Source: Owenia fusiformis (taxonomy: Eukaryota; Annelida; Polychaeta; Sabellida; Oweniidae). From it: a DNA stretch of 64,000 nt. Made by a program: the position numbers and the translations under genes. Under the pieces are notes generated by a model, which made no database searches, was not told the DNA's origin, and worked only from the letters and a program-made list of their open reading frames with translations. Below are positions 36,160-46,890 of this stretch, one piece after another (position 1 is the stretch's first letter; every line of letters starts with the position of its first letter). The stretch lies in NCBI GenBank assembly GCA_903813345.2, contig CAIIXF020000004.1:23685985-23749984 (forward strand). Direction: 5' to 3'.

Positions 36160-39100
36160 CTAGTTTTCACGCATCCTCTTTCTCTTGTTTGGCTTGCCTG
36201 CCTTTGATGGATCATCATATTCATAGTTGACCATATTGTGATACCTGAAACATAAAGTGCCTGAGATACATGTAAATATTGAACAGTGTGACAACAGACA
36301 TGACAGATGGATGAAATAAATGTTCATATAATCTTTAAGATGTCAACACCAAGAAGTGATGACATATTGTTTTTAATCATGTTTTTGCATTTAAACCCTG
36401 TCTATATTGCAGTTCAATATGTTTTACCTAAAATACTGTAAAATTGACACTAGAATCGCGGCCATTTTGAAACTGGTGGCTATTTTGAAAATTTACTTTT
36501 GAGCAGAACTTGTACTCAAATGAGGCATATCAAATTGCAGATTAATTGGTTCAAAATAATATCTTGAGAGTAATTATATTTTTATCGATGCAAAAGTGAA
36601 AACATTTTAACATAGTTTACCATAAAAACATACCTGAAAAAGCAAGGATCTGGACACATCCTAACTTTACACACCCTGCACGAGTATTTTGTGTCGCATC
36701 TTTGTTTGTGAACACAGCACCATGATGCTGTGCTTTGAAGTTGTGGGGCATGCGCCATCTCTCGGTCATGCCTTATATCCGGATTGAGTATAACACGTTT
36801 AGGAGTGTTACTCACCATGCCATTGATGAGGCCACTTGCAACTTCCAAATGAAATTTCCTCTGTGGCATTGAGTCTTCCGGATGAAGCTTTGATAAAAGA
36901 AAAAAATCTTGTGAAGACATTCTGAATCAGGCGTACATTCAGGTGTACTTTGGTGTACATTCTAAATGAGGTAACATTGTTACTCTGCAAAATTTTTAGT
37001 ACAAACAATTGAATCACTTACAATAATGCATATTGGAAGGAATGAATTGCCCAAGTAAAAAGAGATATACCACTAATACATCACCAATAGATCACCAATA
37101 CACAATTAACAAAAGAATTAGTCAAGTGGTGCGTAAGTCATATATTAAAGCTGGCAACATTCAGATCACTGAAGGGTAGAAGTACGGCTTTTAGGTTGAG
37201 TGAGGTGTAAGTTGTGAAAGTTCTCTATAACAATACAGCTACTTTTTTATCTACATTTCAGCTCAGTGGCGGATCCAGAAGTTAACAAGGGGATGTGGAA
37301 ATATTTTGGGGCCCCTAAAACAAAAAATTGGGCCCAAGTGTTGAACATTATGATTTAAGGCCCATTTTTGAAAATTTGGCCTAGAAAGGCCTAAAATGCC
37401 AAAACATGCCTAAAAAGGTCCATTTTGAGGCCTTACAAAATTTCTGGGTCCAAAATGTTTTGGGATCCTGGATCCGCCACTGAAGCTCTACCTTTAATAC
37501 TGTTAGCATTTATTACCTCAGTATGAATGATGTGTGCATTTACAAGAGACACCCTCATCAAATGGAAAAACACTTGTCGATACCATGTCCTAGTCTTGAA
37601 GTGGCGTCTGTAAGTACCAACGCGCTGGTTCGCTACATCTACTCCTCTCATAAACTTGGTGTAGAGTTGCACAAGCTCAGGTTTACTAACTTCTCCCTCG
37701 ACCCACCTTCCTCTTCTCCTAGGATAAATATGTAAAAAGTATAAAAATAAATACTAAAAAGACTTAAAGGGCAGAATTAGATCTACCTGGGCAGATCTAT
37801 GAGGGTTACAAAATAACAAGCAAAATGTAAAATTGACCTATCAATCTATTCCTTACAATCTCAAATACAATATCTCCCAAAAGATTCATGATATGTTATA
37901 AATTGGCGAAGTTATAAAGGATTCAAAGTGCAAAAATGGGTGAGAATGTTTAAATTCTCCTAAACAATAAGAATGATAACTATTATTATACAAACATAAT
38001 ACATAATTGTAAAAATCTTTAGTTTTCCTGAAAATAAGTCTGCACTTCAGGGATTTATAGAAAAAGACATAAAACAGAAGGACATTTACCAGAAATATTC
38101 TAAAATTTAAATAATTTTTTATTAGACTGCTCGCTAGATCTGATTCTCTCTTTAGCTAAGATGAATGGTGGCATACTGTAGTCAAATTTAATCTAACTCA
38201 AATTTAAGATGCTTATATCAAACCTGAAAGTGAAATATGTACATGTGCTGTAGTATACATTTATTCAGTATAGTGCTCATGTGCAGTTATTTTTTATAAT
38301 GCCTACCTTGTGAATGATGGCACCATGTTACATCGCTTGGAAGTAATCTTTGATGTCAGTATGGATACATTACGCTTGTCTTTCCATGTCAGGACATTGA
38401 CTGTAAGACCACGACGCCTCTTTGTCTTTGTCCTCCAAAGGCTTTCACCTTTCTTTAGAGTTTTTACATGAGGTGCTGTCTTGCTGACGATTTCTTTTGG
38501 CAGGCCTTTTCTAGCTGTGTTTATTGTTCCCACAAGATTAAATCCTCTGTCGTTACATTCAGAAGCTAATAGCAAGCTAGTGTACGCAGAATCAGTAAAT
38601 ATGTCATGTCCTTCATTTGCGTATGGTTCTGTTAGTGCAATTACAACACCAACACTAGTAGGGAGAGGCTGATCACCTTTGCCACCTTTTGACATCACTG
38701 GCTCAATGGTGCTCGCTCCAGCATATGGCACAATGTTGAGAGTGTATTTGTGCTTTGCACAAGTAAGGGTGTGGGCCTTTATGCCCCAAGGGGTAGGTTT
38801 TGATTTAATATACTGTTTTATAGCAAGTCGTCCATTGAATAAAATCATACTTTCATCAGCTGCCAGCTCCCTACCTGGCTGGAAGTATTTTTGGAATTTT
38901 TTGACGATGTATGTAAGAATCTTGCGCACCTTGTAAAATTTGTCATTACTATCATCTACAGCATTGGGGTGGGAGAAATGAATTTGTCCATATATGGCCA
39001 TAAAGAGATTTTTTGACATAACCTCAGATATACCTGGAGTGGAAACCAGTCTATTTTCTTCCCAATAATCGGAGATGCTGCCTTTCTTTTCTAATACATC

Positions 39101-39466
39101 CATGGCAAATAGTATACCAATGAAGGCTGACAATGTGTCACGATCCAGAGGTTTCCAGGTTTTATGATTTTGTTGCCCATGCAAGTTTGTACAAAGTACA
39201 ATATAATTCAACAATGAGTCAGTAAAAAATAGTTTGTAAAGTTCCACGGGTTGTAAAAGTTCTCCATTTGTAATGTTCTTTGGTCCAGATGGACCTCCTG
39301 TAAATGGATATTCTTCACCAACATCATCATCAAAATCTTCCCACTCTTCATCGTCTTCAGATGAACAAGTTAATTGACTGTCATTTATGGAGGAGGAAAA
39401 TTGACTGCTTTGACTAGATAATGTAAATTCATTCATTTTATCACACTCTATCCGGCTATATTGCAC
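36160..39466 (-). CDS. piggyBac transposase, four exons, apparently intact
   Basis: DDD-type cut-and-paste transposase acting on TTAA targets. Exons on the minus strand: 39466-38307, 37718-37517, 36887-36634 and 36244-36160. Every junction is GT-AG and phase-compatible (phases 2, 0, 2), giving 566 codons from the first Met, near the usual size. Met11 at 39436 is an alternative start. An acidic N-terminus (DDEEWEDFDDD) precedes the DDE_Tnp_1_7 core. Catalytic aspartates are D204 (AADES), D292 (FTDSAY) and D414 (MRGVDVANQ, exon 2). The motif FHLEVASGLI opens the C-terminal part. A Cys/His zinc ribbon covers residues 511-541 (CC-H-C-C-C-C-C, then YH), and a basic tail KPNKRKRMR is a likely nuclear signal. 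Exon 3 acceptor 36888-36889 was chosen because it keeps frame and follows a pyrimidine tract. Family and catalytic roles are established knowledge; the exon model is my inference from splice signals. No internal stop seen. Confidence 0.93.
37264..37482 (+). mobile_element. hAT5-like MITE, family A copy 2, in transposase intron 2
   Basis: CAGTGGCGGATCC to GGATCCGCCACTG, a perfect 13-bp TIR. Flanks CAGCT and AAGCT match at four of five bases. It sits wholly within the intron between exons 2 and 3 of the piggyBac transposase. Confidence 0.87.
37768..38151 (+). mobile_element. TTAA-target MITE, copy 2, in transposase intron 1
   Basis: Colinear with 10910-11282 over its whole length. Left flank TTAA (37764-37767), right flank TTAG (38152-38155). 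TIR AGGGCAGAATTAGATCT against AGATCTGATTCTCTCT. Lies entirely in the intron between exons 1 and 2. Confidence 0.8.
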
Positions 39467-40143
39467 ATAATTGTAAAATTATCCGAAAGTGAAAACATTT
39501 CGTCTTCCAAAATTTCAAACCGGAAATCAACACAAACACAGTCCAAAATGATTACCATTCAACAGCATAAATATAGGTATACGCAGTATCTTCTCAAAAT
39601 GCATCATGATAAATATTTAATAAATTACATAAGGTAAACATTGGTAACGAATATCTTGTAGTGACATTCGGAAAAGAAACTTATAATTAGCTATCAAAGT
39701 TTTTGTTTCGTGTTTTTTATTTTGGCGCGAAATTTAAACTCCAAAACAAATTAGATCAAAGTTGTACGTTTTGCATACTATCGATGAGTTTTGCTTTTAT
39801 ATGTCAAGGTAGACTTGCGATGAGTATATCCTGTTATTATGAAGAAACGATCTCCAATAGTATTGAAGCTATTTGGAAAAGAATTCTGACTAATTTATTT
39901 CCGGCACGCCCACTTTGTCATGACGCGCCATACATTTGTTTTTAATTTTCTAAAAAGTTTTAAAAAGTTGACAGACCGTCAAATATCGCATCGGAAAGTA
40001 AATATATAAACAGGAAATTGATATTTCTTATTAATTTAATTCAAAGGGTATTATGTCTATCGTTTGACGAAATTTCATTTCAAATGAGCCACGTTCGGTC
40101 CAGATATTAGGCTTTTTCCAAAATGTTGATGAAATATTCAGCG

Positions 40144-40222
40144 ACTACGGATATATCCGTAGTTGGGTGGTAAGCATGTGACGTCAAAACTACGGATATA
40201 TCCGTAGTTGGGTGGTAATGGG
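40144..40222. repeat. piggyBac right end: two 20-bp palindromes and doubled TIR motif
   Basis: ACTACGGATATATCCGTAGT is a perfect palindrome at 40144-40163 and again at 40189-40208. Each is followed by TGGGTGGTAA. The second runs into the terminal repeat and TTAA. The left end lacks these palindromes, so the two ends are asymmetric. Confidence 0.92.
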
Positions 40223-40226
40223 TTAA

Positions 40227-41652
40227 GGATCAAATATTGATGGATTTGTGGGAACATTATTTAATAATACCTAATTGAAATCGGCCATGCCCCCATGAGA
40301 AGAACTTCATAGAGACAATATTGAAATGTGTAAACAAAAAATAATGGGGATAGAAGAATAGGACCCAAAAGTAAAACAAATGCCCAACTATACAGTGATA
40401 AGTCTGTTTTCTAAACTGCCAAGTTTATGCAGGTATGCAGGTATGAGCCGATTTGGACCCCACATTTTCAGGGTCACAATTTTTCGTTTTTCAGGGCCTG
40501 CCTAAGGGAGGGGGTCATATCAATAATCAACCTCTTGTAGTTATTTTTGGTTCAGGACAAATTAATATACAACACCATTACCAAGACATCTAAGAGCACA
40601 TCAAGCCACTCTGAAAACAAATCCCCAATATCCCAGACTATGATACATCACATAGCAACAAACACTTGCCCAATTATAAAGGAATCAATACTGTGAATTC
40701 GAAACAACAATAAAATCTGGACATTTCCACCAGGCCTTTCCATTAAAATCTGCCACCTTTTGATAAAGGATAGAAGTAATGAAATATTGACTAAATAGAT
40801 GACGTCATAGGTTTTACTTTTCAAAATTAGGAATCAGTTGATGCCGTTGGTCTAAGTTTACTCTATTTTAAATGGTTTGAACAAATTACATCATCAATGT
40901 AGCCAAGAGTTGTACCAAAAGGTGGTAGGGTTTATTGGAAAGATATATATTGTCGGATTAGAATTTAATAAAATAAGTGCGCATGCGCCATATATGACAT
41001 ATGTAGGTCAATATCGACCTACAAATACATTTTTGCGAGAAGTAGATAATTTCAATTAAGTTAGTTAGAATGATAACCTTGCTCAAATTACTACTGTAAA
41101 CAAATCTAATTTTGACCAAGATCTCATTTTTGAGTTTCCTCATTTTATTCGTGGTGTAACTGAGTAACAGTTTCAAAGTAAATCAGGATAACTAGTTTCG
41201 TTATTTGTCTTCCCGTGCATACAATATGGAAACCTGATCTCACAAGAATACTCATATGGCCAAGGCTACTCATCATGCCCATAGATACATAACGGACTAT
41301 TCTCATTTCATGTTTCTTTTTCCTAAATCCCAGTCCATAGATTGAGTTTTAGACAAAATGAGATCATAAAGTTTGCAGATTGTTCTCAAAATGTTATCAT
41401 ATCATAATCATATCAATTTAAACTGCACTGATATTATATGGTGTCAACTAGTTATTCGGTTAGGAAATACAACTCTCTTAATTTTCTCAGTAAATAACAG
41501 CTTGACAGATTATCAGTAAAAATGGATAATATTTGCAAGTAAAATGAAAGACACCCGAAAGGGAATATGTTGAGATTTATCTAATTTAGCTCTAAATAAT
41601 AGAAAATAGGTTTAAGAGCATGACAGAAAATATGATGTATGAATACCCATTA
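40227..41652. other. Intergenic, no gene seen
   Basis: No supported gene. A small palindrome TGTAGGTCAATATCGACCTA lies near 41002. Confidence 0.45.
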
Positions 41653-41892
41653 CAGGGTGTCCTTAAAACAACAGTGTTGCAATGCAGTGTTAAATCGTAT
41701 GACTTTAAATCTGTCGCACGGGGTACTGTTAATTTATGTTACCATAGTAACCATTTCAATTCAAACATAGTTTCGTGGGTATTTCTAACGTTACGTACAT
41801 TTCTAGTCACAATTCCTAGAAGTACAATCTGTGGAATTTTTAACAAATTTACAATAAGGTAACATCAGTTCTTCTGCTTCTGAGACACCTTG
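41653..41892. mobile_element. Mariner-type MITE, 240 bp
   Basis: TA, then CAGGGTGTCCTTAAAAC. The far end is GAGACACCTTG, then TA. The ~11-bp TIR is imperfect. No transposase. Confidence 0.6.
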
Positions 41893-42288
41893 TAAAACTT
41901 GTCATCTGCACAGAATCCATTTTATTTATGGAGAATTAACGAATTAACGTCCATTGAGCATGGGAAACATGACGTGTGTATCCTTGGAGAGTGCATCAAT
42001 TTCAACTTATATTCAAAATTATCTCACTTATTAATTCAATAACACTCATTTTCACACTATATCATAGTTTATCTGCATATAAATGACACCAATTGTGTGT
42101 TAAAGACACGGGGGTGTATAGGATAATATAGTTTGTCTATAATGTGTGCATTTGAAATTTCCCATGTGTTTTGTTAATAAAGCGGAGTAAACGAGTTAAA
42201 ATGAATGAGATCTGAGTTCAGATATTGAGATTATATAAATAATTTGTATTATTAAAATATCTTTTTTCCAAACGTACATTCATCCGTG
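41893..42288. other. Intergenic, no gene seen
   Basis: AT-rich; nothing supported. Confidence 0.45.
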
Positions 42289-42845
42289 AGAGAGAGGTTT
42301 CGCAACTCTTTTATACACGCGGTACTAACTTCGACCGGTAATTTGAATTTTTGACCTACCAAATCTTTGAAAATCAAGGATTGCGTGTCTCATACTGCAC
42401 CGTTTTCTTCAAACTTGTTTCATTCAAAGCATAACAAAACTGTTTTTCTGTTTGTACATTGTTCTGTTATACAGAGTCCGTACTTTCTGCGGTATTTGGG
42501 TCCCCAGCTGTGAGAAGGGCTTATAACAGCTTGGGACCAAAACGCTGTTAAAACGAGGGCCTCTTTACAATAAAGCAATGCACCGACAGAAAGGCAATTT
42601 TGTTTTGCTTTGAATGAAACAATTTTGAGGAAAAACGGTGCAGTATGAGACACGCAATCCCTGATTTTTAAACATCTGGTAGGTCAAAAATTCAAAATAA
42701 CTGTCGAAGTTAGTGCCGCGTGTTATAGCGTGCTTATACCATGGTAAATCCATGTTTATAACTTATAATGTGAGTGCATTACGTCATCATTTGTTGCGAA
42801 GTTCTATCAATTCATAAGGAACTATCACTTATAAAACATCATTTA
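42289..42845. repeat. Foldback element with ~115-bp arms
   Basis: The left arm from 42313 (ATACACGCGGTACTAACTTC) runs through GACCTACCAAATC and ATTGCGTGTCTCATACTGCA to CATTCAAAGCATAAC. It is inverted at about 42590-42726 with few mismatches. Sequence outside the inner arms (42289-42312, 42727-42845) matches the repeat at 3188-3322 in reverse. Non-coding. Confidence 0.85.
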
Positions 42846-44424
42846 TCAGTGGTTATAACATTCGGTCTTCTCCTGTGTTTTTGTTATCATATCACCATGG
42901 TTCCAATTTTTACATAAACACCCTCAAGTCTTCATGCAGAACCAGTTATAAATTAATTACAAAAATACAATAAATCTTTAAAAAAGTGTACCACTATTAT
43001 CTCCAAGTGAATTATCTCAGAGAAACTGTGAAAATTATATTCTCCTTGAAGTTATAACAATAAATCTTCTTTTATTACACTAAATTGTAATAAACAATAT
43101 TAAAGAAAAGAAACACACAATAAAAATTCAAGTGTGACATGAAGCAGATGAATATAACTTGAACGAAACTAGTTCAACTAGTTCAAATTGCACGTTAGTT
43201 CTTATATACAGAGGAGGTTCATTTTGTACGTTTGAAATTGAAACATATCCCTAAACTAACTAAAAAATACGGCACTTATTTTATTTTTTGGGTGTCCGAA
43301 AATGTGTTTCAATTTAAAGGGCTTGGTTAATTAGATTTGCAATTGATCTTTATGTAATGACAAAGGTATGAACCTGAGCTACCGAATGACTCTCAAATGG
43401 AACGTACACATCTTTACACATAATATAAGATTATACATACATTGAAATATAAGAGGTCTGTTGACCTGTTGTGATTTCACTATGCTTCTTTCTTATTGAT
43501 TACTGTAAATATCATTGAATAATATAAAATAGTATTTTAGATTAATTAGAATATTACCCACTTATAAAAAATAAAGTTCAATCATCAGCCACTCTGAGAC
43601 GGTAATGTCATATAAACGTTAAAAACGCAATAATATAAGAAATATGGAGGCCGGTGTGACACTCCAAACATCCCATTTCCTTTTGATGCAAAGATAGGCT
43701 TCCATTAAATGCTTTAATAAAAAAGGCTTACATAAGGCAGCTGAGTCAATACAATAACCCAAGTCAAAATGACATTGCCGTCTTTTATATAAACGAAGCA
43801 GAACTTTTGGATAAACCCTCGTATGTTGCATTGGATATTTCTATATGAAATCTATATAAGTTATCTTTATCAATGCCCTATATTGGCTTTGTTGAAACTA
43901 GGTTGCCCTCATGATCAACTAAACCATATTTATCTCAAATAAATCTTAGAAATACTCCTCTCGTTATGTAGAGGTGTAATAACGAAAAAGGCTTTTAGAC
44001 GTTGAAGCAAAAAGTATCAAGAAGGAATCTATTTTATCTTAATACTGTGGTCATTCTCTCTATAATAAGTTATCCACTGACTATGCCTTTGAGTATTTTT
44101 CTCACTTAAGTCGTCTAGACGACTTTATGAACCTCAAAAATGTAGACAAACTGATTTTGCCTTTGGGAGGGGATTTTTGATAGTAATAACGTAGTCATTA
44201 AAACCGTTTCAGCTCCACTGTAATTCTAATTTAGTCGTAAAATTGGTTTGTATAAACTAAACGTGCCATAGATCATAGACTTTCTCTCAAAATAATATTA
44301 TCATTATGTTGATTTCCCGATTATATGCTCGATTTTGAACAATAAGGTAATATCATTACCAAATTGGTCGATGCCAGTCAAATGAATATCACAAAAGAAT
44401 GCTGGGAGTCAAGCTTCCTTGTGA
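42846..44424. other. Intergenic, no gene seen
   Basis: AT-rich; an 18-bp perfect palindrome AAGTCGTCTAGACGACTT at 44108-44125. No coding evidence. Confidence 0.45.
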
Positions 44425-44715
44425 TTACGCCTTAAGAACGGTAACAAGCGTCAGCTGCATTGATTCTTGCCTCGGTTGGATAGTCAAATTAATTTGATCA
44501 TTTTTGAGCTTTGATTCAATTGACATTTCCGAATCCAATTGCACCGTTCCTGAACCTTTAGGAAAGTCTCGATAGTTTAATTGAAACATTTCGTCTTTAC
44601 TTTGCGATTGCTGAACACTTTTATTTATATCCACTTTTGATCGGCAACTTGAATTCAATAGGTCAGTAACCTTTACAAAACCCTTCACATTCGTTTGTTT
44701 AAGCTTCTTGAAATA
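44425..44715 (-). CDS. Possible terminal exon, unrecognised
   Basis: On the minus strand, a TTATTTCAAG acceptor-like site near 44708 is followed by about 96 open codons with a polar, coding-like composition (DLLNSSCRSKVDINKSVQQS, then NYRDFPKGSGTVQLDSEMS), ending VTVLKA and a stop at 44425. The 5' part is similar to units of the adjacent 210-bp tandem array. I recognise no domain. It could be a real last exon from which the array grew, or simply an array edge that happens to be open. Confidence 0.2.
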   Translation of the reverse strand, partial: YFKKLKQTNVKGFVKVTDLLNSSCRSKVDINKSVQQSQSKDEMFQLNYRDFPKGSGTVQLDSEMSIESKLKNDQINLTIQPRQESMQLTLVTVLKA

Positions 44716-45640
44716 AGCAAAGCTTTTCGTCGAAAGACGGACGGACGGACAATTTCGACTCAGACACTAGCCTCTGTGTATTTTCTTTATATGTATGTTT
44801 TGATCAGTAAATTGAATACAATGGGTAACTAGCCTTTACAATAGTTTGATATCAACTCAATCACTAGCCTCTGTGTCTTATCGTTATGTGTATGTTCTGA
44901 TAAGCAAATTCAAGTCAATGGGTAACCAGCCTTTACAAAGGTTTGAATTCGACTCATTCGATAGCCACTATGTATTCTCTTTGTATGGGTATTCTTGTTA
45001 TATGTATGTTTTGATCAGTAAATTAAATACAATGATAACTAGACTTTACAATAGTCTGATATAAACTCACTCGCTGGCTTCTGTGTGTTATCTTGATGTG
45101 TATGTTTTGATCAGCAAATTGAATTCAATGGGTAACTAGCCTTAACAATAGTTTGAATTCTACTCAGTCGCTAGCCTCTATGTATTCTCTTTGTGTGTGT
45201 GTTCTTGTTATATGTGTGTTTTGATCAGTAAATTGAATACAATGATAACTAGACTTTACAATAGTTTGATATGAACTCACTCCCTAGCCTCTGTGTATTA
45301 TCTTCATGTGTATGTTTTGATAAGCAAATTCAAGTGAATGGGTAACCAGCCTTTACAAAAGTTTGAATTCGACTCATTCGATAGCCACTATGTATTCTCT
45401 TTATGTGTGTATTCTTGTTATATGTATGTTTTGATAAGTAAATTGAATACAATGATAACTAGACTTTACAACAGTTTGATATAAACTCACTCGCTGGCTT
45501 CTGTGTATTATCTTGATGTGTTTGTTTTGATCAGCAAATTGAATTCAATGGGTAACTAGCCTTTACAATAATTTGACTTCGACTCGGTCGCTACCCTCTA
45601 TGTATTCTCTCTCATGTGCAGCTTTTGATTCTTCAATAGT
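44716..45640 (+). repeat. ~210-bp tandem array made of two ~105-bp half units
   Basis: TATGTATGTTTTGATCAGTA recurs at about 44791, 45001, 45210 and 45421 (period 209-211). Alternate half units carry GATAAGCAAATTCAAG or GATCAGCAAATTGAATTC and end ATGGGTAACYAGCCTTTACA. Flanking half units differ in CACTAGCCTCTGTG against GATAGCCACTATG, a dimeric organisation. Confidence 0.9.
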
Positions 45641-45854
45641 TGTGTACTAAGTTCTGTTTAAGATCGCTGAACATCATTTGCTTGGTTTGATCCTTATCTC
45701 AATCATCCAGTTACATCAAACAAAATGAGTTGATCAAATTAGAATGAGAAAACAATGTAATTGAACTCCCGATTGGACTCTGATTGAAATTGGATTTCCC
45801 TAAGAGAACAGTATACATACAATTTAGAGGATATCAACATCCCTTTGTTCTTAA

Positions 45855-46886
45855 CCCTAGAAGGCCTAAGGGGGGGGGGTCAAAATGACCCCCCTGTTAA
45901 GTTTTTTCACCATAACTTTTTATTGGCATCTAATAGTGTCTCCAAATTTTCAGTACCTGAAGCTACAGATATAAGACATGTTTTCTGAAAAAATCAGCAG
46001 AATTGTACATAGAGTTACTGATTAATTATGATGTAATCATCAGCTCCAATAACCCAGATGCATGCGAGTAGAAATAATCTTGATTTACGTCATTAAAAAT
46101 TCATAAGTCAGTCAAAGTAATATCATATTTAAAATCTACATGTAAAATTACATCTAGAAATGTGGTTTTAAAAAGTGTTTATCAACTTTGAAAAATTAAT
46201 TTTCTTTGAAAATGTGACTTCTAGCTCGGGGAGATTCCCCATAAACCCCATGCTATAAAATCACAAAAAATGAAATATCTTTTCTTTTAGTGGACAGATA
46301 ATATTTTGCTTTACTGGACATAGTCCATATATAGTAATATTCAAGTTTAAGGGAACTTTCTTATATATCTGCCATGTTAATTGACCCGAATCAGCCACCT
46401 GGTGGTGAAACTGGTAACTACCTACCCGCATTTGGGTAATTGACAAAATCGGAAAAAGCTAACACTATTTCTACCATACCTGTTTTCCTAGGAATAAAAT
46501 TATGCAATCTTACACCATCACAGTTGTTAAAGTTATTACACCAAGTTGTAGATAATTGAAGTATATTTTGGGAAAGTTTGAACATCCTAGCTATACTAAT
46601 CTGTTTTTAACTTATTATAATGTAATTATCAGCTCCAACAGACAAAATCAGAAAAAAGCAAGCACTTATTCTACCATACGTGTTGTCTTAAGAATCAAAT
46701 TACGTAATCTTACATCATCGTAATTGTTAAAGTTATTACACCAAGTTGTAGATAATTGAATGAAGTATATGTGGGAAAAGTTTGAACATCCTAGCTCTAC
46801 TGATAAAATTTTTACAAGGGGGTACCCTTTTGACCCCCCCCCCCTTAGGTGTTCGTGTGACTATTTTTACCTTAGGGCTTCTAGGG
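45855..46886. mobile_element. TTAA element with CCCTAGAAG ends (piggyBac-type, non-autonomous)
   Basis: TTAA at 45851-45854 and 46887-46890. TIR CCCTAGAAGGCCTAAGG against CCCTAGAAGCCCTAAGG (16 of 17), followed on both sides by a G/C run. TTAA plus CCC ends fit piggyBac. The interior is a composite: a nested TIR repeat (46049-46440) and a roughly 196-bp tandem duplication (about 46445-46640 and 46641-46820). No transposase. Confidence 0.82.
46049..46440 (+). repeat. Dispersed TIR repeat, copy 1 (nested)
   Basis: Begins ATAACCCAGATGC..GCGAGTAG and ends CTACCCGCATTTGGGTAAT, an imperfect TIR. Colinear with 47897-48323 over about 390 bp, including the shared block CAGCCACCTGGTGGTGAAAC. Confidence 0.8.
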
Positions 46887-46890
46887 TTAA

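Larger units (their letters stand above)
33089..40222 (-). mobile_element. Complete 7.1-kb piggyBac element
   Basis: Bounded by the target TTAA on both sides (33085-33088, 40223-40226). Terminal inverted repeats are CCCTTTACCACCC (left) and CCCATTACCACCC (right, inverted), 12 of 13 identical. Each end carries a second internal copy of TTACCACCC (33125-33136; 40165-40176) with TTTTGACGT between copies. The element carries a four-exon piggyBac transposase on the minus strand. It is longer than typical piggyBacs (2-3 kb) because of about 3 kb of repeats between the left end and the gene, plus nested MITEs in introns. Confidence 0.95.

Noticed and set aside
36808-37017. Alternative frame of transposase exon 3 using the CTGATTCAG acceptor
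   Set aside because: It loses the FHLEVASGLI motif and the zinc ribbon; the TATCAAAG acceptor keeps both in frame.
38481-38936. Plus-strand ORFs over the transposase
   Set aside because: Antisense shadows of exon 1 of the piggyBac transposase.
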